From Clostridia bacterium (GTDB taxonomy: Bacteria > Bacillota > Clostridia > Oscillospirales > Acutalibacteraceae): a stretch of 64,000 nt of DNA. The stretch spans positions 186,001 through 250,000 of the forward strand of contig JAFRMR010000026.1 in the NCBI GenBank assembly GCA_017430535.1, given 5' to 3'. A program made the position numbers and the translations under genes. Below the pieces are notes generated by a model. It saw only the letters and a program-made list of their open reading frames with translations. It had not been told where the DNA came from and searched no databases. This document shows, piece by piece, positions 50,103 through 59,452 of this stretch (positions within the stretch are counted from its first letter, which is position 1; each line of letters starts with the position of its first letter).

Positions 50103-50861
50103 ATGAGCGAAAAAGAGTATCATATCGGCCTTGACAGTTCGGTAAATGCAAAATACGCAATCTTACCCGGAGATCCGGGCAGAACAGAACAGATTGCCTC
50201 CTATTTTGACAATCCCCGTGAGGTAATGTTCAACAGAGAGTTCAGAACCTTCGAGGGAACATTAAACGGCGAAAAAGTGCTGGCGGTTTCCACGGGCATC
50301 GGCGCACCTTCTGCCGCAATATGTATTGAGGAGCTTGCCCATATCGGCGTAAATACTTTCATAAGAGCCGGTACCTGCGGCGGTATGCAGCTCAGTGTGA
50401 ACCCCGGGGATCTTGTTATAGCCACGGGAGCTATCAGAATGGACGGCACCTCAAAGGAATATATGCCCATAGAGTTTCCCGCCGTTGCTGATCTTGATGT
50501 AACCAACGCTCTTGTCAGAAGCGCTAAGCAGGGTGGTGTACCTTACCACACCGGCATAGTTCAGGCAAAGGACAGCTTCTACGGCCAGCATAACCCCGAT
50601 TCAATGGGCAGCAGCGAAGAGCTTAAAGCCAAGTGGCAGGCCTGGATAAAAGGAGGCTGCCTTGCGTCTGAAATGGAAAGCTCCGCTCTGTTTATAGCCG
50701 GAGCCTTGCGAAGGCTGAGAGTGGGCGCAGTATTCCACTGCGTCTGGAATCAGGAGCAGGTGGACTGCGGTATGCCGGCACAGAGAGTTACCGACCTTGA
50801 GCCCATGATAAAAACCGCCGTAAACGCCCTGAAAATCCTGATTGACCAGGACAGAAATTAA
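50103..50861 (+). CDS. udp: uridine phosphorylase
   Basis: A 252-residue nucleoside phosphorylase I family enzyme with YHIGL at the N-terminus, AILPGDPGRTEQI (phosphate site), IGAPSAAICIEELAHIGV, RAGTCGG and SEMESSALF (ribose site). This pattern fits uridine phosphorylase of Udp type. It lies 11 bp after larE and before a perfect palindromic terminator. Confidence 0.88.
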   Translation: MSEKEYHIGLDSSVNAKYAILPGDPGRTEQIASYFDNPREVMFNREFRTFEGTLNGEKVLAVSTGIGAPSAAICIEELAHIGVNTFIRAGTCGGMQLSVNPGDLVIATGAIRMDGTSKEYMPIEFPAVADLDVTNALVRSAKQGGVPYHTGIVQAKDSFYGQHNPDSMGSSEELKAKWQAWIKGGCLASEMESSALFIAGALRRLRVGAVFHCVWNQEQVDCGMPAQRVTDLEPMIKTAVNALKILIDQDRN

Positions 50862-50869
50862 ATAATAAC

Positions 50870-50906
50870 AAAACTCCCGCAGCAGCTGCAGCTGCTGCGG
50901 GAGTTT
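50870..50906. terminator. perfect bidirectional palindromic terminator
   Basis: A perfect stem of about 17 bp (AACTCCCGCAGCAGC and its complement) around TGCA, flanked by A- and T-runs. It closes larE-udp on the plus strand and the long his-operon tail on the minus strand. Confidence 0.9.
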
Positions 50907-50911
50907 TCATT

Positions 50912-52531
50912 TTATATCTTATTGTATTTTTCCTCGTCCTGCTTATCCCGTTTCTTGATATATATTGCAATCCCGGCAACAGCGCCGGCGGCAATAAGGG
51001 CTGCAGGTACGGCAATCATGGTAATAATTTTTGTAAAACTAGGCGGGTTCTTTTCCTTCTTTGTAGGTTCAGGGGCTGTGGACTGGGTTATTACCTCCGG
51101 CTCAAACTCTTTTTTATCAAATTCTTCATCGGAGAAGTTTACTTCCATTCCTACTGAAACTGAGCCGTCGTCATTCAGCCTCAGCGCCGTTATGGCGGTC
51201 TGGCCAACCCAATTATAATCCTCGTTATCAATTATCCAGCCCCATTTTCCGTTATTGTAAACATAGAGCCAGTTAACATTTTTCCTTGTGGTGGTCATAA
51301 ACACCCTGAAATCGTTATCGGGGGTCACCTGTCCCACTACTTCGGATTCTTTATCGGTATCGGCATACATATCCGCCGTTGTGCCTATGGAATCAAGCTG
51401 AGAATATCTGCCGGAGCACATAGTGACATTTGCGGTTCCGCCGGTTTGTATCCAGTATTCCGAGCCGCCGTATTCTATCAGCAGTTTAACATTATATCCG
51501 GAGTTTTCTTCGGCATCAAATTCTTCCAGGGCATCAATATAAATTGCGTTTATGTTGATTTTTGTGCCGGCAGGTACGGTGCCCTCCTCTTTTTTAATAT
51601 CAAAATCAGAGTATAGAGGCATCTTTTCACCTATATAACCCACATCTCTTACATAGCAGATGCAGTTGTAATCTTCCGGCTCATCATAGTTTTCCTCAAA
51701 ATACAGCCAGCCTTTGCTGCCGCCGTATTCGGTAAGGGCCGCATAAGTAGCTCCCATATCAACATAATAGTCAAATTTCAGCTCTGTGCCGGCAGGGATT
51801 TTTTCCGATGTAACCTTGTAGGAATCGTTTATAATTTCATTCAGGTCCGTAAGTTCCTGCCCTTCCTTTACCACGGTAAGCTTTCCTGTATAGTAGGAGT
51901 TTTCATCTATAATATTAGCAAGGGGAGCTTTACCGGTGTAGGGGTAAATATAAACCCAGCCTTTTATATTATTGTATTCCGTGTAAGCATAGGAATAATA
52001 CTCATAGCTGTCAATATAATTTGTCTCAAACTCGCCGCCGCAGGGAATCTGCCCCAGTTCCTCATAAACTCTTGAGGGGCCGGCATAGATTTTTACCCCT
52101 TCTTCAGCGATAACATGAAACTTAACCGGGTATGTGGTTTTTGCGCCTTCGCTTATACCAACGGATTTCTTAACCGGAGAAAGGTCCTTTATATTCACAT
52201 ATCCGGTTCTTTCATTGTCTTCATCATCCCTGGCGGTGATGTGGGCGTAAAGGATTCCGTCGGTTTTGTAACCGTTTTCCGTGAGCAGTTCCGGGTCCGT
52301 CGCTTCGCCGTCAAGGGTAACTTCTGTTTTGTATTTAAGTGTCAGCTCCTCGCACAGGGCGTGGTCGTGAGCCCGTCCGTCGGCGTAATCCGCAATGAAA
52401 GTGCATCCTTTTTTTGCGCTTACGGTGCAGGGTGTTGCAATATTACCTGTTGAGAAGTAATATGCGTAAGCAAAAAATGAAGAAAAAAACATCAAAGTTG
52501 CCGACAATATAAGAGATACCGCTTTTTTCAT
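50912..52531 (-). CDS. secreted SH3b-repeat protein with C-terminal membrane anchor
   Basis: A 539-residue protein: signal peptide (SLILSATLMFFSSFFAYAYYF), then several SH3b-like repeats (for example VKIYAGPSRVYEELGQIPCGG, YNNIKGWVYIYPY, YGGSKGWLYFEENY, NNGKWGWIIDNE), a short Thr/Pro/Lys linker and a C-terminal transmembrane helix with a charged tail. It is probably surface anchored and may bind cell wall. Its start overlaps the DUF805 gene by 4 bp, so the pair is coupled and may be transcribed from the his operon. Confidence 0.78.
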   Translation of the reverse strand: MKKAVSLILSATLMFFSSFFAYAYYFSTGNIATPCTVSAKKGCTFIADYADGRAHDHALCEELTLKYKTEVTLDGEATDPELLTENGYKTDGILYAHITARDDEDNERTGYVNIKDLSPVKKSVGISEGAKTTYPVKFHVIAEEGVKIYAGPSRVYEELGQIPCGGEFETNYIDSYEYYSYAYTEYNNIKGWVYIYPYTGKAPLANIIDENSYYTGKLTVVKEGQELTDLNEIINDSYKVTSEKIPAGTELKFDYYVDMGATYAALTEYGGSKGWLYFEENYDEPEDYNCICYVRDVGYIGEKMPLYSDFDIKKEEGTVPAGTKININAIYIDALEEFDAEENSGYNVKLLIEYGGSEYWIQTGGTANVTMCSGRYSQLDSIGTTADMYADTDKESEVVGQVTPDNDFRVFMTTTRKNVNWLYVYNNGKWGWIIDNEDYNWVGQTAITALRLNDDGSVSVGMEVNFSDEEFDKKEFEPEVITQSTAPEPTKKEKNPPSFTKIITMIAVPAALIAAGAVAGIAIYIKKRDKQDEEKYNKI

Positions 52532-53130
52532 TGGTTTTCTCCGCTGTTGTTATTTACGGCAGGGCCGTATTCGTTATCCGGTGCGCTTTGGCCTGCAAAG
52601 GCAATAATCAGTATAATCCAGCCCACAAGGGGGATAAGCCCTATAAGCAGATATGTGCCTTTTCTGCCTGTATCGTGCAGCCGCCTTACGGATACAGCAA
52701 TGCCGGGTATAATAGTTGCAAGGCCCCATAAAACGCTGGTAAGGGCCAGAACTCCGAATTGAAATCTGCTTGAAAGATAGCTGAGACCTGAGGTTACAAT
52801 AACCTCCATAATTACGGCGTACCAGAACTCCGTAAGCCCTGATCTTCCCCGGAAATCCGTGTAGCGCCTGAAAAACAGAGCAATGGCATCGGTAAAGGAT
52901 ATGCTGCTCTTTGAATTTTCGCCTTCGGGGGCGGGGGAGGAATAATCGGGAGCCGGCTGACAAACAGCAGGCTGCTCATTTTCCTGCACGGGAGCGGGAT
53001 CGGTTACCGCCTGCTCCGGTTCGCTTTTTATAGTTTCGGGTTCGTTTTCCGCTTCGGGTATTTTTGCGCCGCAGTTGGGGCAGAATTTAATGCCGGGCTC
53101 CAGAGGGCTTCCGCATTCAGCACAGAACAT
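52528..53130 (-). CDS. zinc-ribbon DUF805 membrane protein
   Basis: A 200-residue protein. Cys3, Cys6, Cys17 and Cys20 (FCAECG..FCPNCG) form an N-terminal zinc ribbon, a Pro/Glu-rich linker follows, and residues 80-190 form the DUF805 domain with DFRGRSGLTEFWYAVIM, the conserved VRRLHDTGRKG and NEYGP. Function is unknown. It lies only 9 bp after hisIE, with GTGAGG before its ATG and no terminator between, so it is probably read through from the his operon. Confidence 0.82.
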   Translation of the reverse strand: MFCAECGSPLEPGIKFCPNCGAKIPEAENEPETIKSEPEQAVTDPAPVQENEQPAVCQPAPDYSSPAPEGENSKSSISFTDAIALFFRRYTDFRGRSGLTEFWYAVIMEVIVTSGLSYLSSRFQFGVLALTSVLWGLATIIPGIAVSVRRLHDTGRKGTYLLIGLIPLVGWIILIIAFAGQSAPDNEYGPAVNNNSGENQ

Positions 53131-53139
53131 ATTTATACC

Positions 53140-53790
53140 TCACTTTGTCATTTTTTCCTGTTTTACTTTATGGTCAATCACATGCCTTGAGGCAAGCTCA
53201 TTGTAAATATCATCAAGGGATATTCCCATTTCAATCATCATTACCATTATGTGATATGTCAGGTCGGATACTTCATATATCGTCTCTTTTTTATCCCCGG
53301 CCTTGGCGGCAATTATAACCTCTGTGGATTCCTCGCCCACCTTCTTGAGTATCTTGTCTATTCCCTTTTCAAAAAGGTAAGTGGTGTATGATCCTTCTTT
53401 TTTCTCCGTTTTTCTGCCCTCAATCAGCTTCATAAGCGATTCAAGGGAAAAGGCGGAGTTTTCATCGCTCTGCCAAACGGGGTTTTCAAAGCAGGATGTC
53501 GTGCCCAGATGGCAGGCAGGGCCGTCGGGTATAACCTCAACCCTCAGGGCATCCTTGTCGCAGTCCGCGGTAATAGAAACTATATGCTGGTAATTACCGC
53601 TGGTTTCTCCTTTTAGCCAAAGCTCCTGCCTTGAGCGGCTCCAGAAGCAGGTGAGCCCCTTCTGCATTGATATTTCAAGGCTCTCCTTGTTCATATAAGC
53701 AAGGGTCAGCACATTTTTTGTTACGGTGTCAACCACAATTGCGGGGATAAGCCCCTTTTCGTCAAATTTAAGCTCGTTAATGACAATCAT
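53140..53790 (-). CDS. hisIE: bifunctional phosphoribosyl-AMP cyclohydrolase / phosphoribosyl-ATP pyrophosphatase HisIE
   Basis: A 216-residue fusion. HisI (1-108) has [32 protein letters not shown] and ADCDKDAL metal ligands; HisE (115-205) has [17 protein letters not shown] and YEVSDLTYH. It catalyses steps 2 and 3 of histidine synthesis. It is the last biosynthetic gene of the operon, 21 bp after hisF. Confidence 0.95.
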   Translation of the reverse strand: MIVINELKFDEKGLIPAIVVDTVTKNVLTLAYMNKESLEISMQKGLTCFWSRSRQELWLKGETSGNYQHIVSITADCDKDALRVEVIPDGPACHLGTTSCFENPVWQSDENSAFSLESLMKLIEGRKTEKKEGSYTTYLFEKGIDKILKKVGEESTEVIIAAKAGDKKETIYEVSDLTYHIMVMMIEMGISLDDIYNELASRHVIDHKVKQEKMTK

Positions 53791-53811
53791 ATTTTTCTCC
53801 TTATATCCCCG

Positions 53812-54570
53812 TCAGATTCTTACGGGAATACCGTTTTCTTTAAGCAGTTTTTTAAGGTCCTCAATTTTGACCTCACCGAAGTGGAATATCGAGGCCGCAA
53901 GTCCCGCATCCACCTTGGGCAGGGTTTTGAAAAGGGTTACAAAATCTTCGGCACAGCCGGCTCCTCCCGAGGCAATAACAGGCACGCTTACGGCGTTGCA
54001 CACCGCATCCAGCATTTCAAGGTCAAATCCCTTTTTTACGCCGTCGGTGTCAATGGAGTTGAGCACAACCTCACCTGCGCCGCTGTCAACACAGCGCTTT
54101 ATCCACTGCACCGCTTCCATGCCGGTATTCTCTCTGCCGCCTTTGGCAAATACCCTGAAAACCCCGTCAACTCTTTTTACATCAGCGGATATAACCACGC
54201 ACTGGTCGCCGTAGAGCTTGGCAGCCTGTTCCACAAGGCCGGGGTTTCTTATGGCGCCGGAGTTTACGCTCACTTTATCCGCGCCGCATTTCAGCACTCT
54301 GTCAAAATCCTCAACTGTGTTTATACCTCCGCCTACCGTCAGAGGGATAAACACTTTTTTTGCGGTTTCGCACAGTATATCGGTAAAAATCTTACGGCCG
54401 TCCGATGAGGCGGTGATATCGTAAAATACCAGCTCATCCGCGCCGCATCTTGAGTAAAAATCCGCAAGCTCCACCGGGGATGAAACATCATTTAGTCCGC
54501 CGAAATTAACGCCTTTTACAACTCTGCCGTCTCTTACATCAAGGCAGGGTATAATTCTTTTTGTAATCAT
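53812..54570 (-). CDS. hisF: imidazole glycerol phosphate synthase, cyclase subunit HisF
   Basis: A 252-residue TIM barrel with the catalytic Asp11 (PCLDVRDG) and Asp130 (VVISADVKRVDG), and phosphate loops VGGGINT and ASGGAG. It works with HisH, making IGP and AICAR. It overlaps hisA by 4 bp. Confidence 0.97.
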   Translation of the reverse strand: MITKRIIPCLDVRDGRVVKGVNFGGLNDVSSPVELADFYSRCGADELVFYDITASSDGRKIFTDILCETAKKVFIPLTVGGGINTVEDFDRVLKCGADKVSVNSGAIRNPGLVEQAAKLYGDQCVVISADVKRVDGVFRVFAKGGRENTGMEAVQWIKRCVDSGAGEVVLNSIDTDGVKKGFDLEMLDAVCNAVSVPVIASGGAGCAEDFVTLFKTLPKVDAGLAASIFHFGEVKIEDLKKLLKENGIPVRI

Positions 54571-55280
54571 TTTGCCGCTTCAACCGCTTCCTTTATTGAG
54601 ATTGCGCCGGTGTAATAAGCTTTGCCTATTATGGCGCCGTAAATGCCGAGCCCTGCAAGTTTTTTCACATCCTCAAGGGAGGAAACCCCTCCCGAGGCAG
54701 TAACATTTATTGTGAACCGTTCTGATATTTCCTTATAAAGAGAAAAGTTTGTGCCCTGCATGGCTCCGTCTTTTGAAATATCCGTAACAATAAGGGTATC
54801 AACGCCCAGGTTCTGCATTTTTTCGCAGAAATCAAATACATTTATTTCCGTATCCTCGGTCCAGCCTTTTACGGATACAAAACCGTTTCTTATATCCACG
54901 CCCACGGCAACCCTGTTTCCGAATTCGCTTATTGCTTCTTTCAGGAAGCCTTCGTCCTTTACCGCCGCGGTGCCCATAATTATCCTGTTTACTCCCGCCT
55001 TTATGTATTTTGAGGCGGTTTCCATATTTCTTATGCCGCCGCCTATTTCCGTAAACATTCCGGAACAGGCAGCAAGTGATTTGACTGTTTCAATATTCGG
55101 CGTCTCGCCGGATTTTGCTCCTTCAAGGTCAACTATATGAAGGTGGGTCGCTCCCTGATTTCTGAAATCTTCAGCCACGGCAAGGGGATTATCATTATAG
55201 ACGGTCATCTGATTATAGTCACCCTTGTACAGTCTTACGGCTTTACCGGAGTATAAATCTATGGCGGGGAAAATAAGCAT
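54567..55280 (-). CDS. hisA: ProFAR isomerase HisA
   Basis: A 237-residue TIM barrel with catalytic Asp8 (FPAIDLYSGK) and Asp in LIVTDISKDGAMQG. The start at 55280 is preceded by GGAGG on the minus strand; an upstream in-frame GTG-type start would overlap hisH further. Its ATG overlaps the hisH stop (TAATG). Confidence 0.96.
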   Translation of the reverse strand: MLIFPAIDLYSGKAVRLYKGDYNQMTVYNDNPLAVAEDFRNQGATHLHIVDLEGAKSGETPNIETVKSLAACSGMFTEIGGGIRNMETASKYIKAGVNRIIMGTAAVKDEGFLKEAISEFGNRVAVGVDIRNGFVSVKGWTEDTEINVFDFCEKMQNLGVDTLIVTDISKDGAMQGTNFSLYKEISERFTINVTASGGVSSLEDVKKLAGLGIYGAIIGKAYYTGAISIKEAVEAAK

Positions 55281-55900
55281 TAAACCGCCTCCGTTTCGCA
55301 AAAAGCTTTCAGAATTCTCAGGCCCGTTTCTCCGCTTTTTTCCGGATGAAACTGGCAGCCGTAAACATTTCCTTTGGCAACCGCCGCCGTAAGGGGAGCG
55401 CCGTATTCTGTTACGGCCGCAACGGAATCATCGCAGTTTGCCGCATAAAAAGAGTGAACAAAATACACATAGTCACCCTCACGGGAGTATTTGAGAAGGC
55501 TGCAGTTTTCCTGAGTGAAATGCAGTGAATTCCAGCCGATGTGGGGTATCTTGTAACCGGAGGGGATAACATCCGCTATGGGCCTTATTTCTCCTCTGAG
55601 AAGCCCCAGACCGTCAAATTCACCGTATTCGTAGCTTTTGTCAAAAAGCAGCTGCATTCCGAGGCATATACCCATAAGGGGCTTGCCTTTTGCAACCTGC
55701 TCCTTGAGAACCGTATCAAGGCCCGTTGCCGCCAGTTTCTTTGCGGCATCCTCAAAAGCGCCTACGCCGGGCAGTATTATGTGCTCCGCTTTTTCAAGCT
55801 CAAGCGGGTCCGATGTAACCGTTGCCTCTTCGCCTATGGCGCCGAAGGAGCTTTTAAGGGAAAACAGATTGCCGACTCCGTAGTCAATTATGGCAACCAT
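55280..55900 (-). CDS. hisH: imidazole glycerol phosphate synthase, glutaminase subunit HisH
   Basis: A 206-residue class I glutamine amidotransferase: oxyanion PGVGAFE, nucleophile Cys79 in MGICLGMQLLF, and the His-Glu pair in GCQFHPEKSG. It supplies ammonia to HisF. It starts one base into the hisB stop. Confidence 0.97.
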   Translation of the reverse strand: MVAIIDYGVGNLFSLKSSFGAIGEEATVTSDPLELEKAEHIILPGVGAFEDAAKKLAATGLDTVLKEQVAKGKPLMGICLGMQLLFDKSYEYGEFDGLGLLRGEIRPIADVIPSGYKIPHIGWNSLHFTQENCSLLKYSREGDYVYFVHSFYAANCDDSVAAVTEYGAPLTAAVAKGNVYGCQFHPEKSGETGLRILKAFCETEAV

Positions 55901-56487
55901 CAGAGAACCCCCTTGGTGGAAGGAATCTCATCTGCAAAGTCTTTGTCTATTGCAACAGCTTCTTTAAGGCAGCGGGCAAAGGATTTGAATGCGCCTTCCG
56001 CTATGTGGTGGGCGTTTCTGCCCTCCGGCTGCCTTATGTGCAGCGAGCAGGGGCAGTTCCGCACAAAGGCGGCAAAAAATTCTTCAATAAGCTCGCTGTC
56101 AAATTCACCGATTTTTTCCGTGGGTATATCAAGGCCGTAAACAAGGCAGCTTCTGCCGGAAATATCTATTGCTGTGAGTATAAGGGCCTCATCCATGGGT
56201 ATTATCGCGCTGCCGTAACGCACAATACCCTTTTTATCGCCCAGGGCCTGAGCGAAAGCCGCACCGAGGCAGATGCCTATATCCTCTGCGGAGTGGTGAA
56301 AATCAACATCCGTATCGCCCTTGCAGGTTATCTCGAGGTCAAATCTGCCGTGCTTTGCAAAAAGGGTAAGCATGTGGTTAAGGAAACCTATGCCCGTGTC
56401 AATTTGGCTTTCGCCTTTTCCGTCAAGGTTAAGGGCAAGGTATATGTCTGTTTCTCCGGTTTTTCTGTTAATGGAAGCTGTTCTCAT
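55900..56487 (-). CDS. hisB: imidazoleglycerol-phosphate dehydratase HisB
   Basis: A 195-residue monofunctional IGP dehydratase, with metal sites HMLTLFAKHGRFDL, DVDFHHSAEDIGI and AHHIAEGAFKSFARCL. It lacks the histidinol-phosphate phosphatase domain of E. coli HisB, so that step must come from another gene. Confidence 0.96.
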   Translation of the reverse strand: MRTASINRKTGETDIYLALNLDGKGESQIDTGIGFLNHMLTLFAKHGRFDLEITCKGDTDVDFHHSAEDIGICLGAAFAQALGDKKGIVRYGSAIIPMDEALILTAIDISGRSCLVYGLDIPTEKIGEFDSELIEEFFAAFVRNCPCSLHIRQPEGRNAHHIAEGAFKSFARCLKEAVAIDKDFADEIPSTKGVL

Positions 56488-56489
56488 TT

Positions 56490-57548
56490 TTATTCCTCCG
56501 TTATTTCTTTAAGTGCCTGAATAAGTTTTTCCATTTCGTAAGCCGTGCCTATGGTTATTCTGTTCCAGTCGCATATTGCCGGCTTTGTGAAGTGCCTTAC
56601 AAGTATGCCTTTTTCACGAAGGCGGGTGTATATGTATTCTCCCGTGTATGCGGGGTGGCGGGCAAATACAAAGTTTGTGTTTGAATCCGGCAGCTCAAAG
56701 CCCAGCTTGCGCAGCTCTCTCTGGGTGTAAGCCCTGTTTTCAATTATTGTTTTGCAGTTTGCCTTCATATAAGCGTCATCCTCTATGGCGCCTATGCCTG
56801 CCGCCGCCGTCATACGGTTTACATTATAGGGGTTTGTGGAAAATTTAACCGTATTCAGGTCTTCAATTATTTCCCTGCCGGCAAAGCCCATGCCCAGCCT
56901 TGCCCCTGCAAGGGAGCGGGATTTTGAGAAAGTCTGGGTAACAAGCAGATTGCTGTAATCATTCACCAGTGAAACCGCGCTTTCATTTCCGAAATCCACA
57001 TAGGCCTCGTCAATCACCACTATTCCCTGCGGGTTGCTTTCCGCAATTCTTCTTATATCATCAAGTGATATTTTAAGGGTAGTTGGGGCGTTGGGGTTTG
57101 CAAGGAAAATAACTTTGTTAAGGCCCATATAGTTCTCAACATTCAGCGTAAAATCACTGTTCAAAGGTATTTCCTCATAGGGTACGCAGTTTACATTCGC
57201 AAAAACCGGATAAAAGCCGTAGGTGATATCCGGGAATACCGCAGGTCTTTCCTTATCGCAGAAAGCGATGAACGCAAGGTTCAGCACCTCATCGGAGCCG
57301 TTGGTTACAATAACCTGCTCCGGCTTAAGGCCGTAATAGCCTGCAACCTTTTCAATAAGCTCCGTGTTGTCCGGGTCCGAATAAAGGTTCAGGTTTTCTG
57401 CAGCCCGGGCTGCATAGCTTACAGCTTTTTCCGAAGGGGGAAAGGGGGATTCATTGGTGTTGAGTTTTATATACTTCTGATTTTTCGGCTGTTCCCCCGG
57501 CACATAGGGCTCAAGGGCGGAAAGCTTGCCGCTTAAATATCTGCTCAT
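56490..57548 (-). CDS. hisC: histidinol-phosphate aminotransferase HisC
   Basis: A 352-residue fold-type I PLP aminotransferase: LNTNESPFPPS, the PLP lysine in TFSKSRSLAGARLG, the Asp-Glu-Ala of VVIDEAYVDFG, and NPNAPTT. It ends 2 bp before hisB and starts 1 bp after hisD. Confidence 0.95.
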   Translation of the reverse strand: MSRYLSGKLSALEPYVPGEQPKNQKYIKLNTNESPFPPSEKAVSYAARAAENLNLYSDPDNTELIEKVAGYYGLKPEQVIVTNGSDEVLNLAFIAFCDKERPAVFPDITYGFYPVFANVNCVPYEEIPLNSDFTLNVENYMGLNKVIFLANPNAPTTLKISLDDIRRIAESNPQGIVVIDEAYVDFGNESAVSLVNDYSNLLVTQTFSKSRSLAGARLGMGFAGREIIEDLNTVKFSTNPYNVNRMTAAAGIGAIEDDAYMKANCKTIIENRAYTQRELRKLGFELPDSNTNFVFARHPAYTGEYIYTRLREKGILVRHFTKPAICDWNRITIGTAYEMEKLIQALKEITEE

Positions 57549-58826
57549 TTACTTTTCCTCTGATCTTATTACAGCGCTTTTTGCGTGGCCGGTAAGGCCT
57601 TCGAGTGTTGCAAACTTTGCAACATCCTGCGCCGCTTTATTCAAAGCATCCTTTGTGTAATATGTATACTGTGTCTTCTTTACAAAATCATCAACCGAAA
57701 GAGGGCTTGAAAATTTTGCCGTGCCGCCTGTGGGGAGTGTATGGTTGGGGCCTGCATAATAGTCGCCCAAAGCTTCCGGGCAGTTTCTGCCCATAAAAAC
57801 GGAGCCAGCGTGCCTGATGGAATCAAGGTAATCAAAGGGGTTGTCAAGGCAGAGCTCAAGATGCTCCGGAGCGATGTCGTTTGCAATCTCAATGGCGGCC
57901 GTAAGGTTTTCGGCCACTATGATTTTTCCGTTGTTATCCACAGATACTCTTGCAATTTCCTCTCTGTCAAGCAGAGCAACCTGTTTTTCTATTTCATCCC
58001 TTACCTTTTCCGCAAGGTCCATGCTGTCGGTAACAAGTACGGCGCTGGCATTTTTATCGTGCTCCGCCTGTGAGAGCATATCAGCTGCAACATAAGCCGG
58101 GTCCGATTTGCCGTCCGCCACTACCAGTATTTCACTGGGGCCTGCAATCATATCTATAGAAACGGTACCGAAAACCTGTTTTTTCGCTTCCGCCACATAG
58201 GCGTTGCCGGGGCCCACTATTTTATCAACCTTGGGTATGCTTTCCGTTCCGTAGGCGAGGGCGGCTATTGCCTGAGCTCCGCCCACTTTGAATATTTTAT
58301 CTATGCCTGCAACCTTGGCTGCCGCAAGTATTGCCGGGTTAACCTTTCCGTCTTTGCCGGGAGGCGTAACCATAACAACCTCTTTTACCCCCGCAATTTT
58401 AGCAGGAATTGAATCCATAAGCACGGTGGAAGGGTAGGCGGCGGTGCCTCCGGGCACATACAGGCCGGCCCTGTCAACGGGTATCACCTTCTGCCCCATA
58501 ACTATACCCGGCATATCGTTTATTATGAAGGAGTTTCTAACCTGTTTTTTATGGAACTTTCTTATATTCCGGGCAGATTTTTCAAAAATCTCCATCATAT
58601 CTTCGCCTGTCAGGCGGCAGGCTTCTTCAATCTCTTCCGGGGTTACCGCAAGGGAGGTAAGGTCCGCTTTGTCAAATTTAAGGCAGTATTCAAACAGAGC
58701 TTTATCGCCCCTCTGCCTTACATTTGCTATTATATCGGCAACAGTGTCCCTTATATCCGGCGTGGTTGTGGAGCGGATAAAAATATCGCTGTGGGATATT
58801 TCGCCGTATTTCATTATCCTTATCAT
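57549..58826 (-). CDS. hisD: histidinol dehydrogenase HisD
   Basis: A 425-residue enzyme with VGPGNAYVAEAKKQV, GPSEILVVADGKSDP, the metal/active-site ADMLSQAEHDKNA and GPNHTLPTGGTAKF. It oxidises histidinol to histidine in two NAD steps. The start is ATG 58826 with AGGACAG upstream; an in-frame ATG at 58814 is possible. Confidence 0.96.
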   Translation of the reverse strand: MIRIMKYGEISHSDIFIRSTTTPDIRDTVADIIANVRQRGDKALFEYCLKFDKADLTSLAVTPEEIEEACRLTGEDMMEIFEKSARNIRKFHKKQVRNSFIINDMPGIVMGQKVIPVDRAGLYVPGGTAAYPSTVLMDSIPAKIAGVKEVVMVTPPGKDGKVNPAILAAAKVAGIDKIFKVGGAQAIAALAYGTESIPKVDKIVGPGNAYVAEAKKQVFGTVSIDMIAGPSEILVVADGKSDPAYVAADMLSQAEHDKNASAVLVTDSMDLAEKVRDEIEKQVALLDREEIARVSVDNNGKIIVAENLTAAIEIANDIAPEHLELCLDNPFDYLDSIRHAGSVFMGRNCPEALGDYYAGPNHTLPTGGTAKFSSPLSVDDFVKKTQYTYYTKDALNKAAQDVAKFATLEGLTGHAKSAVIRSEEK

Positions 58827-58828
58827 AC

Positions 58829-59452
58829 TTACTGTCCTTTTATCTCAAAAAGTTTTTCGTTTATGGTTTCGATTATTTCACTGTTGAATCTGTAGCTTGA
58901 TTTGTTTGCAATCAGCCGGGCGCTTATGGGCACCACGGTTTCAATCACTTCGAGGTTGTTTTCTTTAAGTGTGGTTCCTGTTTCAACTATATCAACTATC
59001 ACATCGGAAAGCCCCAGAATGGGAGCTATTTCAATGGAACCGTTCAGGTGGATAATATCAATATCACGGCCCTTTGATGCGTAATACTTGCCTGCTATGT
59101 TTGAAAACTTTGTTGCAACTCTCAGGGTTCTCGAGGGGCTGTCCCTGAATCCTTCCGGGGCTGCAACCGCCATACGGCATTTGCCTATGTCAAGGTCCAG
59201 CAGTTCAAATACATCCGGCTCATATTCCAGCAGTATGTCCTTGCCCGCAACCCCGATATCCGCGGCGCCTCTCTCAACATATATGGCAACATCCGAGGGC
59301 TTTACCCAGAAGTATCTTACGTTCTTTTCCGGTTTTTCAAAAATCAGTTTACGGCTGTTTTCCTTAATGGCAGGGCATTCAAAGCCGGCCTTTTCAAACA
59401 TATCGTAAACCTTTTCTCCCAGCCTGCCCTTGGGCAGAGCAATATTAAGCAT
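58829..59452 (-). CDS. hisG: ATP phosphoribosyltransferase, short form HisG
   Basis: A 207-residue short HisG (HisGS), without the C-terminal regulatory domain: ALPKGRLGEKV, VWVKPSDV-type strand (RYFWVKPSDVAIYVERG) and DVIVDIVETGTTLKEN. Catalysis needs HisZ, whose gene precedes it with overlap. The ATG at 59452 has GGCGGAG upstream. Confidence 0.95.
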   Translation of the reverse strand: MLNIALPKGRLGEKVYDMFEKAGFECPAIKENSRKLIFEKPEKNVRYFWVKPSDVAIYVERGAADIGVAGKDILLEYEPDVFELLDLDIGKCRMAVAAPEGFRDSPSRTLRVATKFSNIAGKYYASKGRDIDIIHLNGSIEIAPILGLSDVIVDIVETGTTLKENNLEVIETVVPISARLIANKSSYRFNSEIIETINEKLFEIKGQ